The notes under the pieces are model-generated. The model was not told the DNA's origin and ran no database searches. It saw only the letters and a list, made by a program, of their open reading frames with translations. A stretch of 6,841 nt of DNA from an uncultured Bacteroidia bacterium (GTDB taxonomy: Bacteria > Bacteroidota > Bacteroidia > SpSt-205), in assembly GCA_937995505.1 (NCBI GenBank), contig CALKJV010000137.1:1-6841 (forward strand). The letters are read 5' to 3'. The position numbers and the translations under genes are program-made. Shown piece after piece: positions 5,812-6,841 of this stretch; within the stretch, counting starts at the first letter, position 1, and each line of letters starts with the position of its first letter.

Positions 5812-6807
5812 ATGAAGGTACTGATAACCGGTGGAGCGGGCTTTATCGGCTCGCACCTGGCAGAAAAGTGTCTCGCCGAGGGGCACAGCGTAACCGCTCT
5901 AGATGATCTCTCTACAGGCACCCAAGACAATCTGAACACCGCCCAAACCTACGGGACCCGTTTCCAGTTTATAGAAGGTAGTGTAGAAGATACGAAGCTC
6001 GTACACGATCTAGTAGCCGCCCATGACTGCGTCTATCACCTTGCCTCGGTCGTAGGCGTCAAGCGGGTCTTAGCGGAACCCCTGCTCACCGTGCGGGAAG
6101 GCCTCCGGGGAACCGACGCTGTACTAGAAGCGGCTGATGCTGCCCAGGTACCTACCCTCATCGCCTCCACTAGCGAGGTCTATGGCCGGGCCTTGGACTA
6201 CCTGGACCCAGAGGGGAGCCAACGCCTTGCCGAGGACTCTGTGCTGGTGCTGGGTACGCCAGCCCGCCACCGCTGGCTCTATGCCATCACTAAGCTCGCT
6301 AAGGAAGCCCTCGCCATTGCTTATCACCGCCAAAAAGGAAGCCCCTTTGTCGTCGTACGATTCTTCAACACCGTAGGGCCGCGCCAGTCGCCTGCCTATG
6401 GTATGGTCATCCCCAACTTCGTGCAAGCCGCTCTGCAAGGCCGCCCTATCCCCGTATACGGCTCAGGGCAGCAGCGGCGCTCCTTCCTCCATGTACAAGA
6501 CGCCGCAGAAGCCATCTACCGCCTCCTCCTCACGCCCTCCTCCCCTCCCTGGGGCGAAATCTTCAATGTAGGCAACCCCCATGAAATCTCCATACGCGAG
6601 CTGGCAGAACTTGTTCTCCAGCTCGTAGGTACTTCCTCTGCCATAGAATACATCCCTTACGAAGAGTCATACGGCCCCGGCTTTGAGGATATGCAGCGCA
6701 GAACCCCCGACATCACCAAAATCACCCAATGGATCGGATGGAAGCCCCAAAAATCCCTGTCACAAATCCTAGAAGAAGTCATAAGTTATGCTACCTCCTC
6801 TGCTTAG
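5812..6807 (+). CDS. NAD-dependent sugar-nucleotide epimerase/dehydratase (extended SDR family)
   Basis: The 331-residue product is an extended short-chain dehydrogenase/reductase. It has the Rossmann dinucleotide motif GGAGFIG (7-13) with an acidic residue after strand 2 (D31), which favours NAD, a HLAS segment (77-80), the active-site strand STSEVYG (119-125), and the catalytic pair Y157 and K161 in YAITK. NTVGPRQ (186-192) and PVYGSGQQRRSFLHVQD (214-230) are the usual nucleotide-sugar-binding segments, and a C-terminal FEDMQRRTPDITK-IGW block is common in members of polysaccharide clusters. UDP-glucose 4-epimerase, UDP-glucuronate decarboxylase and 4,6-dehydratase activities all remain possible; I cannot choose. 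The frame is open upstream to an ATG at 5695, which would add 39 residues overlapping pnp. The ATG at 5812 is preferred because it begins MKVLITGGAGFIG, the normal N-terminus, and lies 16 bp after the pnp stop. Confidence 0.88.
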   Translation: MKVLITGGAGFIGSHLAEKCLAEGHSVTALDDLSTGTQDNLNTAQTYGTRFQFIEGSVEDTKLVHDLVAAHDCVYHLASVVGVKRVLAEPLLTVREGLRGTDAVLEAADAAQVPTLIASTSEVYGRALDYLDPEGSQRLAEDSVLVLGTPARHRWLYAITKLAKEALAIAYHRQKGSPFVVVRFFNTVGPRQSPAYGMVIPNFVQAALQGRPIPVYGSGQQRRSFLHVQDAAEAIYRLLLTPSSPPWGEIFNVGNPHEISIRELAELVLQLVGTSSAIEYIPYEESYGPGFEDMQRRTPDITKITQWIGWKPQKSLSQILEEVISYATSSA

Positions 6808-6841
6808 AAAAGTACTCGGCAGTGCGATTGTGCTACTGCTT
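6788..6841 (+). CDS. Possible start of a further gene with an N-terminal hydrophobic segment (partial)
   Basis: An ATG at 6788, inside the last codons of the epimerase gene in another frame, opens a frame that runs uninterrupted to the window edge: 18 codons reading MLPPLLRKVLGSAIVLLL. The pattern, a short positively charged stretch followed by a hydrophobic run, resembles a signal peptide or first membrane segment, and a 20 bp overlap with the preceding gene is plausible in so compact an operon. With only 18 codons the call is tentative and no function can be given; an export or membrane component of a polysaccharide locus would fit the neighbour but is a guess. Confidence 0.4.
   Translation, partial: MLPPLLRKVLGSAIVLLL

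Overview
The window looks like chromosomal DNA of a Bacteroidota bacterium, probably not a low-GC gut Bacteroides; hand-counted lines range from about 38% to 73% GC. Three signs support this. The secreted nuclease at 307-1521 ends in a domain resembling a type IX secretion (Por) sorting domain. Several genes are preceded by the Bacteroidota -7 promoter element TAnnTTTG. Shine-Dalgarno sequences are essentially absent.

Layout, left to right: (1) the 3' end of an iron-sulfur L-serine dehydratase alpha chain (1-270, +). (2) A secreted endonuclease/exonuclease/phosphatase-family (EEP) protein (307-1521, +). (3) A leftward group, read from the right: a YbaB/EbfC nucleoid-associated protein (3263-2964), a beta-class DNA methyltransferase (2949-2077) and an HNH endonuclease (2117-1530). 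The last two overlap and look like a compact restriction-modification (RM) pair. (4) A rightward group: rpsO (3302-3577), pnp (3585-5795), an NAD-dependent sugar-nucleotide epimerase/dehydratase (5812-6807), and the first 18 codons of a possible further gene (6788-6841). The genome is tightly packed, no gap exceeds 38 bp, and I see no tRNA, rRNA, CRISPR, insertion sequence or convincing terminator.

The most striking pattern is regulatory. Four genes (EEP, methyltransferase, ybaB, rpsO) have a TAnnTTTG element, or a one-mismatch version, ending only 4 or 5 nt before the ATG. If these are the -7 boxes they resemble, transcription would start at or next to the start codon and the mRNAs would be leaderless or nearly so. 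Two of the promoters lie face to face in the 38 bp between ybaB and rpsO. This leaves no room for an rpsO leader RNA of the kind through which S15 autoregulates in E. coli. It also gives the methyltransferase its own promoter, while the HNH gene has none visible and appears to depend on the upstream transcript.

Functionally the window mixes housekeeping genes (ribosomal protein S15, polynucleotide phosphorylase, YbaB, serine catabolism), an exported nuclease-like enzyme, a defence cassette in lower-GC DNA, and the start of what may be a surface-polysaccharide locus.
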